DNA of 12,413 bases from Spirochaetaceae bacterium (GCA_031290725.1 JAITMZ010000004.1:1-12413), one strand, 5' to 3'; shown: positions 1 through 6,290, numbered from the stretch's first letter. Numbers and translations: made by a program. The notes: generated by a model from the letters alone, not told the origin.

Positions 1-2
1 GC

Positions 3-119
3 GTCCATCGGATGTTCTACAAACTCACGGGCCGCATCTGGACCGGCGCCATCCTGAACAGCTTCCTGCTCACCTTCTACGCCGTCTGCACCGCCATCAT
101 CGCCCAGCCGCCGGTGTAA
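3..119 (+). CDS. C-terminal fragment of a membrane protein (5' end outside window)
   Basis: The frame starting at base 3 is open to a TAA at 117-119 and gives the last 38 residues of a protein that begins before the window. The fragment reads VHRMFYKLTGRIWTGAILNS, then a hydrophobic stretch (FLLTFYAVCTAIIA) and a short QPPV tail, so it ends in a probable transmembrane segment. The aromatic, basic 'YKLTGRIWTGAILNS' lead-in recalls the C-terminal membrane tail of some large alpha/beta-hydrolase-like membrane proteins, but that is from memory and 38 residues are too few for a firm assignment. It is followed by a good rho-independent terminator at 185-218, which supports this being the true 3' end of a + strand gene. 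Confidence 0.6.
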   Translation, partial: VHRMFYKLTGRIWTGAILNSFLLTFYAVCTAIIAQPPV

Positions 120-158
120 ACAAGCCGTCTTGCGGATTGAGTCCAGCCATCAAGCAAA

Positions 159-180
159 CCCTTCCCCGCAAGGGGGAGGG
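159..180. repeat. REP-like G/C hairpin
   Basis: CCCTTCCCC (159-167), loop GCAA (168-171), GGGGGAGGG (172-180): nine pairs including one G-U, with a GCAA tetraloop. It lies 39 nt after the stop of the upstream gene and 4 nt before the main terminator stem. The shape (C-run, GCAA, G-run) is like extragenic palindromic elements I remember as very common in other bacterial genomes, so it may be a dispersed repeat and not only part of the terminator. Copy number cannot be judged from this window. Confidence 0.5.
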
Positions 181-184
181 CAGG

Positions 185-218
185 GGCGGTCTCCGGGGAC
201 GGAGGCCGCCTTTTGTTT
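185..218 (+). terminator. Rho-independent terminator of the leftmost gene
   Basis: Stem GGCGGTCTCCG (185-195), loop GGGA (196-199), stem CGGAGGCCGCC (200-210): eleven pairs with one U-G, followed at once by TTTTGTTT (211-218). This is a textbook intrinsic terminator on the + strand, 66 nt after the TAA at 117-119. Confidence 0.8.
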
Positions 219-372
219 GGGGCGCTGGGCTGGCTTGGCTGCCGGGAAGGCGCGCTGGGGGGTTGGGGGGCGCGGAGGAGGCGGGGGGCAACCAAGGCTC
301 CCGGGAAGGGGCGCGGGGCTGGCGACGCCCCGGAGCGGGGAATGGGGTACACTTTTTGTGACGCTTGCCAAA
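219..372. other. G-rich non-coding spacer between convergent genes
   Basis: No convincing gene is seen on either strand. The + strand is strongly G-rich, with three runs of six G at 257-262, 265-270 and 283-288 joined by short linkers. Open frames here on both strands are low-complexity (Gly/Arg/Pro/Ala) and lack a good ribosome-binding site, as expected from composition alone. The stretch lies between the terminator at 185-218 and the hairpins after the NYN gene. Confidence 0.5.
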
Positions 373-411
373 GAGTTTGCGGAGCAAACTCGTTCGCACC
401 TACCGGTGCGA
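373..411 (-). terminator. Tandem hairpins after the NYN-LOTUS gene
   Basis: Two perfect inverted repeats lie just past the minus-strand stop at 437. The first met by the transcript is TCGCACC (394-400)/GGTGCGA (405-411), seven pairs with a 4-nt loop. The second is GAGTTTGC (373-380)/GCAAACTC (384-391), eight pairs with a 3-nt loop. On the minus strand the second stem is followed only by TTTGG, so the U-tract is poor. It may be a weak terminator, an RNA-stabilising 3' structure, or a copy of an extragenic repeat. Confidence 0.45.
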
Positions 412-436
412 CGGGATACAGCCGCGCTTCCCGAGA

Positions 437-1414
437 TTAATTCCTCTTGATGTACCAGGTGAACAGCTTGTTCCTGATGGATACCAAACCGCGCTTCTCC
501 GCATCCATGGCCAACTTTTTGAACTGGGAATAACCGCTCTTCTTCAAGTCGATCTTCCGGGAAAGAATCTTGGAAGTTTCGTCGAATTTTGCCCAGGTAT
601 CGGTGTCCGGCGGCAGACTGTCCACCAGGACACTGAAAATCTCGGGGATGCGCTTCCGGTTCTTGGCTGCGGTGTCCAGGGTGAGATATTTGTCATCGTC
701 GTCCACATAGCGCACCGCAGTTTTGGTCACCGCGTCGTTCACGAAGGCCTTCCATGCCCGGTAGCCCAGCTTCTTCTCATCAAAGTTACTGTTCAGCAGT
801 TTTACCTTGATCTTCACCGCGCCGATGGCGGGGCGCTTCTTCTCCTGGAGCATGATCTCCACCGCCTCCTCCAGCAGCTGAAATGCCTGGAGACGGGAGA
901 TGGCCTCCGCCGGGGCGCTTTCATCCTCGCTGGGGTCGGTGTCGTCGTCGATGATTTCCCGATAGTCCAGAAACTCGTCGGCCATGTTGAGCAGGTCTTC
1001 CGAGGCGTTATTCTTCACGTCGCAGATGATCAGGGTTTTTTTTCCGTACTTCCGCAGCGACAGGAGCAGGGGACGAAAATCCGCGTCACCGGTGATGAGC
1101 ACGTAGTAATCAATGTGGGGATACTGGAATATCAACTCTACCCCGTGGGTCACCATAGACATATCGGAGCTGTCCTTCCGGGCTGCGGGCACGTGGATCA
1201 ACTCAAAACTGTTGGTCGCCAGTTCCCCGGCGATGTTTTTGATGTGGTTCCGGTTCCAGTCACCGAAGGCCATGGCGTAGGATATTCGCCCCTTCTCGGT
1301 GATGGTGTCGATAATAGACTGGATATACCCCGACCCGGAGGGCGGAGTGACATTCTCGATGTCCCAGAGGATCGCGGTGTTGGGCCGGGTATCGGCGGTG
1401 GCGGATGTGGGCAT
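437..1414 (-). CDS. NYN-domain putative ribonuclease with C-terminal LOTUS-like domains
   Basis: 325 aa, no signal peptide, so cytoplasmic. The N-terminal half is a NYN (PIN-like) nuclease domain, about residues 12-152. It has WDIENV with D18 and N21, SSDMSM with D84, TGDADF with D110 and D112, and a closing ADEFLDY; these acidic residues are the expected metal site. An acidic linker (about 153-170, DDDTDPSEDE) leads to two regions, about 175-248 and 255-325, that look like OST-HTH/LOTUS winged-helix modules, which bind RNA (often G-rich or structured) in other proteins. The family would predict metal-dependent RNA cleavage guided by the LOTUS modules; the real substrate is unknown. The ATG lies 2 nt after the TAG of the secreted-protein gene, and the nearest GGAGG sits inside that gene's last codons, so translation is probably coupled. 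Tandem hairpins follow at 373-411. Confidence 0.85.
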   Translation of the reverse strand: MPTSATADTRPNTAILWDIENVTPPSGSGYIQSIIDTITEKGRISYAMAFGDWNRNHIKNIAGELATNSFELIHVPAARKDSSDMSMVTHGVELIFQYPHIDYYVLITGDADFRPLLLSLRKYGKKTLIICDVKNNASEDLLNMADEFLDYREIIDDDTDPSEDESAPAEAISRLQAFQLLEEAVEIMLQEKKRPAIGAVKIKVKLLNSNFDEKKLGYRAWKAFVNDAVTKTAVRYVDDDDKYLTLDTAAKNRKRIPEIFSVLVDSLPPDTDTWAKFDETSKILSRKIDLKKSGYSQFKKLAMDAEKRGLVSIRNKLFTWYIKRN

Positions 1415-1416
1415 GG

Positions 1417-1866
1417 CTAAAACTTAAAGTCCTCCAAAGTGTCCGTGGGCAAATTCCCCTGGGGAATCTCTTTTCTGATGTACTCCACCAGGGCATCCTG
1501 ACGGGAAGCAGGCAGGGTAAGTTTTATAAAATTGAACCCGGCGTCGTTGTAGAATACCGAGATGTACGGCAGTATCGGCTTATTGGTCCAACGCACCTGC
1601 AGACGAACGGGGTCGCCGGTTATCCAATTAAAAGGCACGATGAGCTGCCCCGAACCGGTGTCGTGCTTGGCATAGGTAATCACATAGGCGTTTTTGTACA
1701 GCCTAATCCTGTAAATCATGGCGCTGAAATAAGTCTGCGCGCCGCTGCCCTGAGCCGCCGCATCCTGTTGGGGGGCTTGCTGAGCCTGAACAGCGGAAAT
1801 CGCCAGAACCCCCAGGGTAAAGGTCAGAATCAGGTTTTTTTTCATTCCCTTCATCGAAAGCATCAT
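1417..1866 (-). CDS. Small secreted protein of unknown function
   Basis: 149 aa from the ATG at 1866-1864. This start is chosen because GAGGAG (1878-1873) lies 6 nt upstream; longer in-frame versions would read back through the argF terminator and into argF. The N-terminus is a clear Sec signal: MMLSMKGMKKN, a hydrophobic core (LILTFTLGVLAISA), then VQA before QQ as a likely signal peptidase I site; there is no lipobox Cys. The mature part begins with a Gln/Ala-rich linker and continues as a compact domain of about 105 residues rich in aromatic beta-like segments (YFSAMIYRIRLYKNAYVITY, then FNWITGDPVRLQVRW). I do not recognise a family. It is probably periplasmic or exported. It is 2 nt from the NYN gene and follows argF across a terminator, so it should have its own promoter, but I cannot identify one with confidence. 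Confidence 0.8.
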   Translation of the reverse strand: MMLSMKGMKKNLILTFTLGVLAISAVQAQQAPQQDAAAQGSGAQTYFSAMIYRIRLYKNAYVITYAKHDTGSGQLIVPFNWITGDPVRLQVRWTNKPILPYISVFYNDAGFNFIKLTLPASRQDALVEYIRKEIPQGNLPTDTLEDFKF

Positions 1867-1890
1867 ATCATTCTCCTCATAGTAGGGTTG

Positions 1891-1911
1891 TTTGGAAACT
1901 TCAGTTTCTGA
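1891..1911. repeat. Imperfect A/T palindrome, copy A
   Basis: GTTTGGAAACTTCAGTTTCT and the following GAAC hold GAAAC/GTTTC arms around TTCA. Read on the minus strand the core is TTCAGAAACTGAAGTTTCC, which matches the cores near 3031 and 6231. It lies in the 5' leader of the secreted-protein gene, between the argF terminator and the ribosome-binding site. Confidence 0.5.
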
Positions 1912-1924
1912 ACAACTTTCACTG

Positions 1925-1952
1925 AAAAATAGCAAAATGCGAAGCATTTTGC
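1925..1952 (-). terminator. Terminator of the ornithine carbamoyltransferase gene
   Basis: Perfect nine-pair inverted repeat GCAAAATGC (1932-1940)/GCATTTTGC (1944-1952) with a 3-nt loop. It begins 9 nt after the argF TGA (1964-1962). On the minus strand it is followed by TATTTTTC (1931-1924), a usable U-tract. The stem is A/T-rich inside but capped by GC pairs at both ends. Confidence 0.7.
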
Positions 1953-1961
1953 AGAACTTGG

Positions 1962-2939
1962 TCAAAAACTGGCTGAGTTCTCGAACAAATCCATTGTTGC
2001 AAGCATAATCGCCTTGATGGAGTGCTTGCGATTTTCCGCCTGGTCCCACACCCGGCTGCGCTTTCCCTCGATGACATCGAAGGTCACTTCCTCGCCCTTT
2101 ATGGCCGGAAGACAATGCAGGAATATGCAGTCGGGATTTCCGATGCAGGTCATCAGGGCGTCGTTCACCTGATAGGGCGACAAGAGTTTGGTCCGGGCCG
2201 CCTTCACCGCCTCTTCACCCATGGACGCCCACACATCGGTGTAGACTCCGTGGGCGCCCTTCACGGCGGCCGGGTCGTCGGTCACCGTAATTTTCGCCCC
2301 CGATTCTTTTGCCGGGCCCTGGGTTAGGCTGCGGATTTCCTGGTCGGGGAACAGTTCCCTGGGGCTCACCACGGTGAAATTGACCCCCAGCTTGGCACAG
2401 ATCACCATGAGGGAGCGGGCCACGTTGTTCCGCCCGTCCCCGCAGTACGCCAGGTGAAGCCCCTCAAGCCGGCCGAAGTTTTCTTTCAGGGTCATCACGT
2501 CCGCCAGGGCCTGGGTGGGGTGAAAGGCGTCGGTGAGGCCGTTGTATACCGGCACGCCGGAATACTGCGCCAGGGTTTCCACGTGTTTCTGAGAAAAGCC
2601 CCGGAACTGAATGGCGTTGAACATACGTCCCAGCACCCGGGCCGTGTCTTCCACGCTCTCTTTCACACCCAACTGTATGTCCTGGGTGGACAGAAACACC
2701 GGATGCCCCCCCTCTTCCCCGAAGGCGGTCTCAAAAGCGCACCGCGTACGGGTTGAGCGCTTCTCAAAGATCAGGGCGATGGTCTTACCAGCCAACCGGA
2801 AGTGCGATTCGCCGCGCTGTTTTTCCGCCTTCACCCGCAGCGACAGATCCAGCAGGGCGCGAATCTCCGCAGGGCTGTAATCCAGCCAGGTGAGCAGCGA
2901 GCGGCCCTTGAAAGGGGCGATGAATGGTTCCTGCAGCAT
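1962..2939 (-). CDS. argF: Ornithine carbamoyltransferase
   Basis: 325 aa, the usual length. It transfers the carbamoyl group between carbamoyl phosphate and ornithine/citrulline in the cytoplasm. The carbamoyl-phosphate signature STRTR is at residues 62-66, HPTQ at 140-143, DVWASMG at 235-241 (the ornithine SMG loop) and the catalytic-Cys motif HCLPA at 275-279, so all key motifs are intact. The ATG at 2939-2937 is chosen because AGGAG (2949-2945) lies 5 nt upstream; an in-frame ATG at 2954 would put that site inside the gene. No arginine biosynthesis or deiminase gene is adjacent, so the anabolic (ArgF) and catabolic (ArcB) roles cannot be separated by context. A terminator follows at 1925-1952. 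The 132-nt gap to the upstream ppx-like gene may hold its promoter, but none is clear. Confidence 0.95.
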   Translation of the reverse strand: MLQEPFIAPFKGRSLLTWLDYSPAEIRALLDLSLRVKAEKQRGESHFRLAGKTIALIFEKRSTRTRCAFETAFGEEGGHPVFLSTQDIQLGVKESVEDTARVLGRMFNAIQFRGFSQKHVETLAQYSGVPVYNGLTDAFHPTQALADVMTLKENFGRLEGLHLAYCGDGRNNVARSLMVICAKLGVNFTVVSPRELFPDQEIRSLTQGPAKESGAKITVTDDPAAVKGAHGVYTDVWASMGEEAVKAARTKLLSPYQVNDALMTCIGNPDCIFLHCLPAIKGEEVTFDVIEGKRSRVWDQAENRKHSIKAIMLATMDLFENSASF

Positions 2940-3028
2940 ATATACTCCTACCATTTCTCTATCGGCAGAAAGGGGCGGAATCTTGAGGATTTCTTAATCG
3001 GACACATCGAAAAACCCGGTTAGACTTC

Positions 3029-3053
3029 GATTCAAAAACTGAAATTTTTGGAG
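3029..3053. repeat. Imperfect A/T palindrome, copy B
   Basis: GATTCAAAAACTGAAATTTT followed by TGGAG. The CAAAAA/TTTTTG arms surround CTGAAA. It lies between the ppx-like stop (3072) and the argF start. On the minus strand it can fold as a seven-pair A/U hairpin with a 4-nt loop, but no separate U-tract follows, so a terminator role is weak. The core matches the copies near 1891 and 6229. Confidence 0.5.
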
Positions 3054-3071
3054 GCCCCCTATGCGGATGCA

Positions 3072-4682
3072 TTACTCTAGTACCACCCGGTTTCCAAATA
3101 CCGCCTCAAACATGTCCGCCTTCTTCGCCACGGCGATTTTCTCCAGGGTCCAGTCTTTTTTTTCCCGCACCCGGATCACCACCGTGTCCTTTCGAAAATC
3201 CACGGAGAAGTTCCTGATGCGCTGACGATGATCCCGGTCCAGGGCGTCGGCGATGCGGAGGATGGCGGCGAGCTTCAGGATGAGCATCCGGTCGGCCTGG
3301 GGCAGCACGGTCCAGTCGCTGTCCCGGTTCGGCGTGTAGCGGCCCCGGTGGAGCAGCACGATCTTGGTGATCAGCCGTTTTTCGTCTCTGGTGAGGCCGA
3401 AAATCTCCGAATGGGCCACGATGTAGGCGGAGTGAATGTGATGCTCGCTCCCATTGATGAACATGCCGATGTCGTGCAGCACCGCCGAAATTTCCAAAAG
3501 GCGCCGGGTGGCGATATCCAGTCCCAGCTCGAACTTGAGGGAATCAAACAACTTGAGGGCCAGTACCCCCACGTGGGCGGAATGAGCCTCATCGGTCAGA
3601 TATTTTCGGGCCAGGCTTTTGGCGGACGCCACGATTTGGCCGGTAAACTCGTCCATGAGGGCAGACCCGGTACCGGCGGCCTCGCGGGTAATCTTATCGA
3701 TAATAATCCCCTCCCGGATATTCGTGGCGGGCACCAGGATGGTCCGGGCACCGGTGAGCTCCAGGAACATCTGGTAGGTCATGAGTCCGGTGTGCAGAAA
3801 CTGGGCCTCCCCGTAGGGGATTTTGTAGCGGGCCACACATTCCTCACCGGAATACTCCGCCAGCACCGACAGGAATTCGTTGAACCTGGCCCGGTCTATT
3901 TCATGCACCCTATCGTGTGGGTTAAAACCCGGCAAACCACCGGACCCCACCGAAATGCCGATCTGATCCGCCACGAAGCGCGGGTCCTGCCCCAGGGCGA
4001 TGAAATGCTGTATCTTGTTCAAGTTCACCTCGGCGTTCAGGAGAACCCGGGATTTGCCCACGAATTCCCGCAGGAATTGCCGGGTATCGTTGAGGTTCCC
4101 CGCCATGGATTTCACCGCCTCGCTCACTACCACCGTGCCCAGCCGGAAACTGTGGGCCGCCTGGATTTTCTTTTTCTCGATCATGAGCAGATCCGTGGAT
4201 CCGCCTCCCACCTCGATGATGATCGATGGGGCCTCAAAAAAATCCGCCCCCCCGTGCTTCAGGCAATCAGACACGGCCAGATACATCAACCGGCTTTCCT
4301 CGATTCCGTCGATCACCGTCACCGGGAAACCCGTTTTCACCAAAATACGGTCCAGCACGGCGTCCCGGTTGGCCGCCTCCCGGATGGCGCTGGTGGCCAC
4401 CGCCGTGATATGCCCGTCACCGATGTTCCATCCCGCAAGCTGCTCCCGGAAACGCCGAAGGATGGTCAAACACTGAAGAAGGCTCTCCCGGGAAACGCTC
4501 CCCGATACGGCTGCTGAAAGACAGGGTTCCCCGCCGGCAGCAAACACGTCCCGCCCCAATTGTACCGGCAGTTCCGACTGGTCTATCACCTTCCATGAAT
4601 CGGGTCCGGAAATTTCCGCCACCAAAAGCCGGGCCGCACTGGTACCGATCTCGATGACCGCTTCAAGCCGCGTCATAGCCAT
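3072..4682 (-). CDS. Ppx/GppA-family phosphatase with C-terminal HD domain
   Basis: 536 aa, matching the long exopolyphosphatase/guanosine pentaphosphate phosphohydrolase form. Residues about 5-330 are the actin-like ASKHA phosphatase pair: IEIGTSAARLLV (10-21), TSAIREAANRD (97-107), the catalytic-Glu motif GIEES (126-130) and EVGGGSTD (157-164). About 370-536 is an HD-type domain with LHDIG (402-406), HHIHSAY, LLHRG (443-447) and RIADALDR (476-483). Family function is hydrolysis of polyphosphate or pppGpp, linking it to stringent or phosphate stress. Several motif acids are swapped relative to the usual pattern: E11 and E157 where Asp is usual, D164 where Glu is usual. Two starts are possible, ATG at 4682 or ATG at 4676 two codons later; the G-run just upstream is better spaced for the second. 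It starts 12 nt after the glycosidase-like stop, so the two are probably co-transcribed. Confidence 0.88.
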   Translation of the reverse strand: MAMTRLEAVIEIGTSAARLLVAEISGPDSWKVIDQSELPVQLGRDVFAAGGEPCLSAAVSGSVSRESLLQCLTILRRFREQLAGWNIGDGHITAVATSAIREAANRDAVLDRILVKTGFPVTVIDGIEESRLMYLAVSDCLKHGGADFFEAPSIIIEVGGGSTDLLMIEKKKIQAAHSFRLGTVVVSEAVKSMAGNLNDTRQFLREFVGKSRVLLNAEVNLNKIQHFIALGQDPRFVADQIGISVGSGGLPGFNPHDRVHEIDRARFNEFLSVLAEYSGEECVARYKIPYGEAQFLHTGLMTYQMFLELTGARTILVPATNIREGIIIDKITREAAGTGSALMDEFTGQIVASAKSLARKYLTDEAHSAHVGVLALKLFDSLKFELGLDIATRRLLEISAVLHDIGMFINGSEHHIHSAYIVAHSEIFGLTRDEKRLITKIVLLHRGRYTPNRDSDWTVLPQADRMLILKLAAILRIADALDRDHRQRIRNFSVDFRKDTVVIRVREKKDWTLEKIAVAKKADMFEAVFGNRVVLE

Positions 4683-4694
4683 GCCCCCAGCCCG

Positions 4695-6158
4695 CTACAG
4701 CTTGTCGATAAGCATGGAACACTTCCCCGACGGAATGGGCAGGGTCTTCTTCTTTTTGCCGATGATATTGATGGTAAAATAATATAATTTTTCGCTTTCC
4801 AACTGGATTTCCCAGCCCCGCAGGTTTTTGTTGGACAGAATGGTGATCATATTCCGCTTCAGGGCCAAATTTTCGATACCCATGACTTCCATGTTAGGGA
4901 TAATCCAGTCCACGGTCTTCCGGGGCAGGCTGATGATGATCCCCACCACGCTCTCGATCATCAACGCAATGGTGGAAAGCCCCACATAGGGCAAAAAGCG
5001 CTTTCGGGGAAATTCCCCTCCCCCGGGTATGATGGTGTGATCCTCGTTTTCCGTGATAGCTGATCCGTCCCCCTTGGGTTTATAGGCTTCCCAAATATCC
5101 CCGTTGCTCATGTCGATGCTCCCGGGGGCGTAGGCGTCCAGGATGAAATACAGGTGTTTGATGGCGCTCTCTCGGGCCAAATCCCAGCGCTGGTATTTTT
5201 CCAGTCCCTTGATTACCATGAAGTTAAAGGGCGGATACACGCTGCCGCAAAATCCCTCGCCGTTAGCCGAAAAGCGCGGGTCGTCCGCCGAAAGGGTCGG
5301 GAAGGGATGTTCGGTGCCGAAGGTAGCGGGATCCCGCAGGTTGGCGACCAACATCTCCGCCTTTTCCTCGTTGGGTATTTCCGCCAGCAGCGGCCAGAAC
5401 CCCGCGATGGTCTTATGGGGGAGCCGCTTTTCGTCGCCGTCCAGGTCATGATACAGCCCGGTATCAGGGGTCCACATGAGGGAATTGATCCGGGTTTTCA
5501 GGGAAAAATACAGACGCTTATACTGGAAACTCATATCCTTGTCGTTCAGAATATCCCCCAGGGACGACAGGTAGAGCGCGTTGATTGCCAGGGCGGTGTT
5601 GAAATCCACGGGGTACACCGTGCCGTCCCTGGGAGAATTGTACATGGTGGATGCCACGGCGGGGGCGTTGTACAGGCCGTTGGGCTGCCGGAAGGCGGCG
5701 TCGATCCAGGACATAAAGCGCACCAGTACCGGCACGATTTCCTTTACCCGCCGTTTGTTTGCGGACTTATGGAAGAGATTGAACTCCGCCCAGGCGAAAA
5801 GAGGCAACCCCACCCCTTCCGGATTATCGGCGGTGAATAGGGGAACTCCGGTTTTGACATCGTACTTCCAGCGAATGGCACCGTTTTCTTCCTGTTTTTC
5901 GTACAAAAAATCCAGGTTTTTACTCGCCGTGTAATTACGGTTGGAATAGACCAAAAAAAAGGTGGAAAAAATCGATTCCGTCTGATCCAGAACGTAATTC
6001 CCGGTCCCGCTGCCGGGATATAAAAAATAACCGTCGACGTCCGGTTCACCGGTATGCGGATCAATATAAAAATCCTGCAGCCACGTCCATGTTTTGTCGT
6101 AAATATCCACAAAGTCCTGGTCATAAAAATGAATCTTCGGAAAATCTCGTTTGTTCAC
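4695..6158 (-). CDS. GH63/GH37-like (alpha/alpha)6 glycosidase-like protein, probable catalytic-acid loss
   Basis: 487 aa, no signal peptide, cytoplasmic. It starts at GTG (6158-6156) with GAGGAG 5 nt upstream (6169-6164). Recognisable blocks of the trehalase/mannosylglycerate-hydrolase type (alpha/alpha)6 barrel are: DQTES (58-62), NPEGVGLPLFAWAEF (112-126), NSPRDG (174-179), VDFNTALAINALYL (184-197), TGLYHDLDG (232-240), GFWPLLAEIP (252-261), GSVYPPFNFMVIKGLEKY (304-321) and IWEAYKP (354-360). E356 fits the general base. The usual ESG[M/W]DxSxR general-acid motif is instead ASTMYNSPR (169-177), so the acid Asp is Y173. The last ~110 residues look like a beta-type tail. Expected substrates by family are trehalose, glucosylglycerate or mannosylglycerate, or oligosaccharide glucosides; activity here is uncertain. 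First gene of the minus-strand block, followed 12 nt later by the Ppx/GppA gene. Confidence 0.8.
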   Translation of the reverse strand: MNKRDFPKIHFYDQDFVDIYDKTWTWLQDFYIDPHTGEPDVDGYFLYPGSGTGNYVLDQTESIFSTFFLVYSNRNYTASKNLDFLYEKQEENGAIRWKYDVKTGVPLFTADNPEGVGLPLFAWAEFNLFHKSANKRRVKEIVPVLVRFMSWIDAAFRQPNGLYNAPAVASTMYNSPRDGTVYPVDFNTALAINALYLSSLGDILNDKDMSFQYKRLYFSLKTRINSLMWTPDTGLYHDLDGDEKRLPHKTIAGFWPLLAEIPNEEKAEMLVANLRDPATFGTEHPFPTLSADDPRFSANGEGFCGSVYPPFNFMVIKGLEKYQRWDLARESAIKHLYFILDAYAPGSIDMSNGDIWEAYKPKGDGSAITENEDHTIIPGGGEFPRKRFLPYVGLSTIALMIESVVGIIISLPRKTVDWIIPNMEVMGIENLALKRNMITILSNKNLRGWEIQLESEKLYYFTINIIGKKKKTLPIPSGKCSMLIDKL

Positions 6159-6228
6159 AGAAGCTCCTCACAATTTTGTTAGCCTTCACACCGGTCACAT
6201 TCCCATGCAACCCCTCCGTCATCGGAGC

Positions 6229-6253
6229 TCTCAAAAAACTGAAGTTTTGGAGA
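6229..6253. repeat. Imperfect A/T palindrome, copy C
   Basis: TCTCAAAAAACTGAAGTTTT followed by GGAGA. AAAACT/AGTTTT arms surround a GA centre. It falls in the predicted 5' leader of the glycosidase-like gene, just downstream of the minus-strand -10 at 6271-6266. The core ACTGAAGTTTT is close to copies A and B. Confidence 0.5.
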
Positions 6254-6265
6254 TGCTCACCATAT

Positions 6266-6274
6266 AGTATACCA
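6266..6274 (-). promoter_or_regulatory. Extended -10 promoter for the glycosidase-like gene
   Basis: On the minus strand TGGTATACT (6274-6266) is an extended -10: TG, one base, then TATACT (5 of 6 to TATAAT). No good -35 lies 16-18 nt upstream, as expected for an extended -10 promoter. The start would be near 6259, giving a leader of about 100 nt before the GTG at 6158, with palindrome C and a small CTCCG/CGGAG hairpin in it. The spacing is plausible but unproven. Confidence 0.4.
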
Positions 6275-6290
6275 TATTTTTCTCCTGTGT

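Noticed and set aside
257..288. Canonical four-tract G-quadruplex
   Set aside because: Only three runs of three or more G are present; a fourth tract needs a run to be split or GG pairs to be used, so it is listed only as a G-skewed tract.
365..1420. Long + strand open frame opposite the NYN gene (351 codons)
   Set aside because: It mirrors the NYN-LOTUS gene on the other strand, has no family motifs, and its open length follows from the codon bias of the true gene.
1867..2115. N-terminal extension of the secreted protein to about 232 residues
   Set aside because: It would overlap argF and run through its terminator; the ATG at 1866 has a well-placed GAGGAG and a signal peptide directly after it.
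2940..2954. Five-codon longer start for ornithine carbamoyltransferase
   Set aside because: The AGGAG at 2949-2945 is ideally spaced for the ATG at 2939, and would be inside the coding region of the longer form.
3029..3053. Palindrome B as the terminator of the Ppx/GppA gene
   Set aside because: The stem is almost all A/U and no U-tract follows it; similar copies lie at gene starts, so a repeat is a better description.
3228..4517. Long + strand open frame opposite the Ppx/GppA gene (429 codons)
   Set aside because: Antisense shadow: rich in His/Gly/Pro, no recognisable domain, no ribosome-binding site, while the minus frame has complete Ppx and HD motifs.
5154..5840. + strand open frame opposite the glycosidase-like gene
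   Set aside because: Antisense shadow with low-complexity Gly/Gln/His composition.
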